Shown one piece after another: positions 30,428-33,561 of a stretch of 33,561 nt of DNA. Within the stretch, counting starts at the first letter, position 1, and every line of letters starts with the position of its first letter. The notes below the pieces were generated by a model. It saw only the letters and a list, made by a program, of their open reading frames with translations, ran no database searches and had not been told where the DNA came from. The stretch is from an uncultured Parabacteroides sp. (lineage in GTDB: Bacteria > Bacteroidota > Bacteroidia > Bacteroidales > Tannerellaceae): the NCBI RefSeq assembly GCF_905196875.1, contig NZ_CAJJWO010000056.1:1-33561 (forward strand). The letters are read 5' to 3'. The position numbers and the translations under genes were made by a program.

Positions 30428-33322
30428 ATGAAAACACCGAAAGTATTCTTTCTGATAGGCATAGCGCTATTTGCCTTGTCTTTCGCCGTTTGGGGCGCAA
30501 CAGCTCCTCCGGGTATCGACACGCATGTCTATCCCGCTTTGTATAAATCGAAACAGGGACTGGTACAAAAAGTACGCGTCTCTCTTACACATACCGGAGA
30601 GCCGGAGAATGTAACGCTCACCCTTGCCGGGCAAACGCAGAAAGGGAAGCTGAAAGAGGGAGCGAACCAGTTCTTCTTTGAAGTGCCGGAAGTCCAATCT
30701 ACGCAACGCTTGCCGCTCGTCCTGACAAAAGGGAAGGAGAAGCAATCGACAGAGGTGGAAGTGAATCCCGTCCGTCACTGGCAGATGAATATGGTGCAGC
30801 ATACGCATACTGATATCGGCTACACCCGTTCTCAGACGGAGATTCTGGCCGAGCATCTTCGTTATATCGACTATGCACTCGACTACTGCGATGCAACCGA
30901 TAATTACCCCGACTTCGCCAAGTTCCGTTGGACTTGCGAAATAGCCTGGGCTGTCAGCGAATACTTGAAATGCCGTCCTGCCGAACAGATCGCCCGCCTG
31001 AAACAACGTGTAAAGGAAGGTCGCATCGAACTGGCCGCTATGTACCTGAACTTCGACGAACTACCTGACGAGCAGACGCTGGCCGCTTCCCTTTATCCTC
31101 TGAAACAATTCCGTGAAGCCGGACTGAAAGCCGAAGTCGCCATGCAGAATGACGTGAACGGTATCGGTTGGTGTTTCAGCGAGTTCTTTGCCGATGCCGG
31201 TGTGAAGTATGTAAATATGGGAACACACGGCCACCGTGCTCTGATCTGTTTTGATATTCCTACGGTATTCTGGTGGCAGTCGCCTTCGGGAAAGAAGGTA
31301 TTGACTTATCGTGCCGAGCATTATAATCAGGGTAACTTCTTCGGTGTCCATACCGATAACTTCGAGCAGTTTGAGGAACGTGTTCTCAACTACCTGGGTG
31401 AGATGGAAGCCAAGAACTATCCGTATGATATTGTTGCCGCCCAGCATTCCGGTTATTTCACAGATAACTCGCCTCCATCGACAAAGAGTTGCGAAATGCT
31501 GATGAAATGGAACGAGAAATACGAATGGCCTAAACTACGTACGGCCGTAGCCAGCGAATTTATCAAAGAGGTGGAGACGAACTATGCCGATAAGATCCAA
31601 ACGATCCGTGGAGCATGGCCCGACTGGTGGACGGACGGTTTCGGTTCCGGAGCCCGCGAAGCGGCTATTTCCCGTATCACCCATTCGGATATTATCGCCA
31701 ACCAAGCCGGCTTGTCGTTTGCCGGCATGATGGGAGCGAAATTGCCTACTCAAATAGACAACCAAATCTACGATATCAATAAAGCCCTGCTCTTTTATGA
31801 CGAACATACCTTCGGTTATAGTGAAAGCGTGCGTGACGCCTATTGTAAGGAAACCTGGGAGCAACGTTCACTGAAACAGTCGTATGCCTGGGAGGCTTAC
31901 CGTCATTCCGGTCTGCTGGGAGAGGTGACGATGGGATTGTTACAGTCTTTCGTGCCAAAGGCCGAGTATCCCTCCGTTGCTGTTTTCAATACCTTGAACT
32001 GGACATATAGTGGCATTGCCAAAGTGTATATCGACCATCAGATATTACCCCGTGAAAAAGCGTTCGAAATTACGGATGCAGCCGGTAATATCATCCCGGC
32101 CCAACCGGCAGAGAGTCGTTCCGACGGAACTTACTGGTCTTTGTTCGTGAAAGATGTTCCGGCATTGGGGTATGCACAGTATTATATAAAGGTAAAAGAC
32201 GAGCCTCGTCCGGAAGTTGTATCTTCCACCTCATTGGAAAAGACGCATGTTGAAAATGCCTGGTATGCCATTGACTTCAATCCGCGTAAAGGAACGATCG
32301 GTAAATTGTTCGACAAGGAGCTGAATAAAGAGCTGACTACCCCGAATGCAGAGTGGGAGATGGGTGAGTTTATCTATGAGATTATCGACAGCCGTCATCC
32401 GATGGAACAATACCGTGAACCTCAGTTCCTTCGTCGTCGTCCCGAACGTATCCGTTTCGAACGTTACGAGAAGGGGGCTATCTGGGATACCTATCGTTTC
32501 CGCGGAGAGACTGTTGCCGGACGCGAACCGAATAACCTGATGGTGGAGTTCCGTGTGTTTAATGTAGATAAGAAGATCGAGATAGTCTACCGTCTGCGTA
32601 AGAAGGCTATCACCGATCCCGAAGCGGTCTATATCTCGTTCCCGTTTGAGGTGAGCCAGGGTAAGATCATGCTCGATGTACCCGGTGGTACCATTGAAGC
32701 GGGTGTCGACCAGATCCCCGGATCATCGAACGATTGGTATACTGTTCAGAACTTTGCAACGGCACGCAACAGTGAGTCGCAGGTCGTTATGGGAAGCCCG
32801 GAGATACCTTTGATGCAGTTCGGCGCCATCAACACCGGACGCTATAAAGCCGGTGCCGTTCCTCAGTCCACGAATATGTATTCCTGGCCGATGAACAACT
32901 ACTGGGTGACCAATTTCAATGCCGACCAGATGGGTGAATTGCAATGGAGCTACTTTATCAATTCGAGCAAAGACAACTCGGTAGGCTATGCCACCCGTTT
33001 TGCCTGGGAGAACCGTATCCCGTTCCTGACCCGTGTATTACCGGCAGGTGCGAAAGGAAACAAAGCGATTTCTCCGGCCTCCGTATTCAATATTGTTCCC
33101 GATAATGTTCTATTGGTAAATATGAAACCCGTGGAAGGTGAGAATGCTGTCATGCTTCAGCTTCGTGAAATAGCAGGCAAGCCGGCAACGTTTGCCGTCA
33201 CTTCCGATAAGGTGAAGTTTACCGCAGTTACCGTTTGCGATGTAGTAGGAGATCCGGTGAAAGGTACTCCCGAAGCGATATTCGCTCCCTGGGAAAATAA
33301 GTTTATAAAGCTTTCCTGGTAA
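30428..33322 (+). CDS. Exported GH38-like alpha-mannosidase
   Basis: The protein has 964 residues. A signal peptide (MKTPKVFFLIGIALFALSFA) probably ends near VWGA. After a beta-domain (about 30-115) comes the GH38-type deacetylase-like barrel: the zinc-binding His127 and Asp129 in HTHTDIGYT, the likely nucleophile Asp242 in AMQNDVNGIGW, and a further His in YDEHTFGY (about residue 460) as the expected third metal ligand. The rest is a helical bundle and a large beta-sandwich (about 600-964). GH38 enzymes are zinc-dependent retaining alpha-mannosidases. This branch, with HTDIGYT instead of HxDxGW, is divergent and close to what some databases call DUF5054, so the activity is not proven. As the last gene of the mannose operon it would trim alpha-mannosides in the periplasm. 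A long terminator hairpin follows. Confidence 0.87.
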   Translation: MKTPKVFFLIGIALFALSFAVWGATAPPGIDTHVYPALYKSKQGLVQKVRVSLTHTGEPENVTLTLAGQTQKGKLKEGANQFFFEVPEVQSTQRLPLVLTKGKEKQSTEVEVNPVRHWQMNMVQHTHTDIGYTRSQTEILAEHLRYIDYALDYCDATDNYPDFAKFRWTCEIAWAVSEYLKCRPAEQIARLKQRVKEGRIELAAMYLNFDELPDEQTLAASLYPLKQFREAGLKAEVAMQNDVNGIGWCFSEFFADAGVKYVNMGTHGHRALICFDIPTVFWWQSPSGKKVLTYRAEHYNQGNFFGVHTDNFEQFEERVLNYLGEMEAKNYPYDIVAAQHSGYFTDNSPPSTKSCEMLMKWNEKYEWPKLRTAVASEFIKEVETNYADKIQTIRGAWPDWWTDGFGSGAREAAISRITHSDIIANQAGLSFAGMMGAKLPTQIDNQIYDINKALLFYDEHTFGYSESVRDAYCKETWEQRSLKQSYAWEAYRHSGLLGEVTMGLLQSFVPKAEYPSVAVFNTLNWTYSGIAKVYIDHQILPREKAFEITDAAGNIIPAQPAESRSDGTYWSLFVKDVPALGYAQYYIKVKDEPRPEVVSSTSLEKTHVENAWYAIDFNPRKGTIGKLFDKELNKELTTPNAEWEMGEFIYEIIDSRHPMEQYREPQFLRRRPERIRFERYEKGAIWDTYRFRGETVAGREPNNLMVEFRVFNVDKKIEIVYRLRKKAITDPEAVYISFPFEVSQGKIMLDVPGGTIEAGVDQIPGSSNDWYTVQNFATARNSESQVVMGSPEIPLMQFGAINTGRYKAGAVPQSTNMYSWPMNNYWVTNFNADQMGELQWSYFINSSKDNSVGYATRFAWENRIPFLTRVLPAGAKGNKAISPASVFNIVPDNVLLVNMKPVEGENAVMLQLREIAGKPATFAVTSDKVKFTAVTVCDVVGDPVKGTPEAIFAPWENKFIKLSW

Positions 33323-33345
33323 GCGCTTACTTAGCCCTATGCAGC

Positions 33346-33412
33346 AGTTGTGCCATACCTGTGGCACAACTGTGTCACTATAGCTGCACTTTTGTGCCAT
33401 AGGCATGGCACA
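33346..33412. repeat. Two tandem hairpins sharing a TGTGCCAT / GGCACA core
   Basis: AGTTGTGCCA (33346-33355) pairs with TGGCACAACT (33362-33371), and TGTGCCAT (33393-33400) pairs with ATGGCACA (33405-33412). The shared core suggests a dispersed repeat or a pair of protein or RNA sites. It is non-coding: the region 33323-33561 holds no convincing gene. Confidence 0.6.
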
Positions 33413-33449
33413 GGTATTAGTCTTAAGTATATAATCTGCTGCTACTGCT

Positions 33450-33508
33450 AAAAACATCATTTATCGAAACAAAAGTGTTAACCACTGTTTCGATAAATGA
33501 TGTTTTTT
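33450..33508 (+). terminator. Terminator with 22-bp perfect stem after the mannose operon
   Basis: AAAAACATCATTTATCGAAACA (33450-33471) pairs without mismatch to its complement at 33486-33507 around a 14-nt loop, with a T tract on the plus strand. It is AT-rich but long. It closes the GH38 transcript and could serve a convergent gene outside the window. Confidence 0.75.
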
Positions 33509-33515
33509 CATTAGT

Positions 33516-33534
33516 GTCCCGTTAAAATCGGGAC
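33516..33534. repeat. Small inverted repeat GTCCCG...CGGGAC at the right edge
   Basis: GTCCCG (33516-33521) and CGGGAC (33529-33534) flank TTAAAAT, and ATCCCG recurs as the last bases of the window. It may be the edge of a repeat or insertion sequence that continues outside, but no transposase is visible, so this is a weak call. Confidence 0.35.
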
Positions 33535-33561
33535 GAATTAATAATTAATCAAACCATCCCG

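Noticed and set aside
33110..33460. 116-codon minus-strand frame at the right end
   Set aside because: It overlaps the end of the GH38-like gene and the hairpin repeats; no motif or start signal.

Overview
The window is a carbohydrate-utilisation island from a member of the Bacteroidota. A Parabacteroides- or Bacteroides-like gut bacterium fits best, but no rRNA or other species marker is present. The evidence is a SusC/SusD pair at the left edge, many exported or lipoprotein glycosidases, Bacteroidota-type promoter boxes (TAnnTTTG) before several genes, and A-rich rather than Shine-Dalgarno-rich leaders. I see no tRNA, rRNA, CRISPR array, phage or complete insertion sequence.

Left block (1-12989, plus strand): the C-terminal part of a SusC porin, SusD, an exported GH2 beta-galactosidase-like enzyme, an intergenic patch (6801-8098), a GH89 alpha-N-acetylglucosaminidase lipoprotein, and an overlapping exported DUF6067/GH123-N-like putative glycosidase. 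The intergenic patch holds a minus-strand hypothetical gene, a folded RNA candidate with its own promoter, two coding relics and two sister terminators.

Centre block (13130-21418, plus): an AraC-type regulator followed by a five-gene operon. It encodes an RraA-like aldolase-family protein, an enolase-superfamily sugar-acid dehydratase, a short-chain dehydrogenase, a sodium:solute symporter and a second exported GH2. Together these could form a non-phosphorylative oxidative sugar pathway: hydrolysis outside, import, oxidation, dehydration, aldol cleavage. The operon ends in a strong bidirectional terminator, and a convergent gene for an HU-like/DUF4469 DNA-binding protein follows on the minus strand.

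Right block (22567-33322, plus): a six-hairpin glycosidase-like lipoprotein, a fused mannose-6-phosphate isomerase, a ROK sugar kinase, a GH92 alpha-mannosidase-family lipoprotein, a FucP/GlcP-like MFS sugar transporter and a GH38-like alpha-mannosidase. This reads as a mannose pathway: release, uptake, phosphorylation, isomerisation to fructose-6-phosphate. In the GH92 protein, Gln replaces the usual catalytic-acid Glu (GNQP instead of GNEP). As I recall, that exchange has been linked to mannose-phosphate diester hydrolysis, so the block may act on phosphomannan-type glycans.

The most notable non-coding features are the folded RNA candidate (7478-7678, minus), a 22-bp-periodic, dyad-symmetric AT-rich array before the mannose operon (22277-22364), a REP-like 20-bp palindrome inside the signal-peptide-proximal coding sequence of the second GH2, and hairpin-forming repeats at 29145-29240 and 33346-33534.
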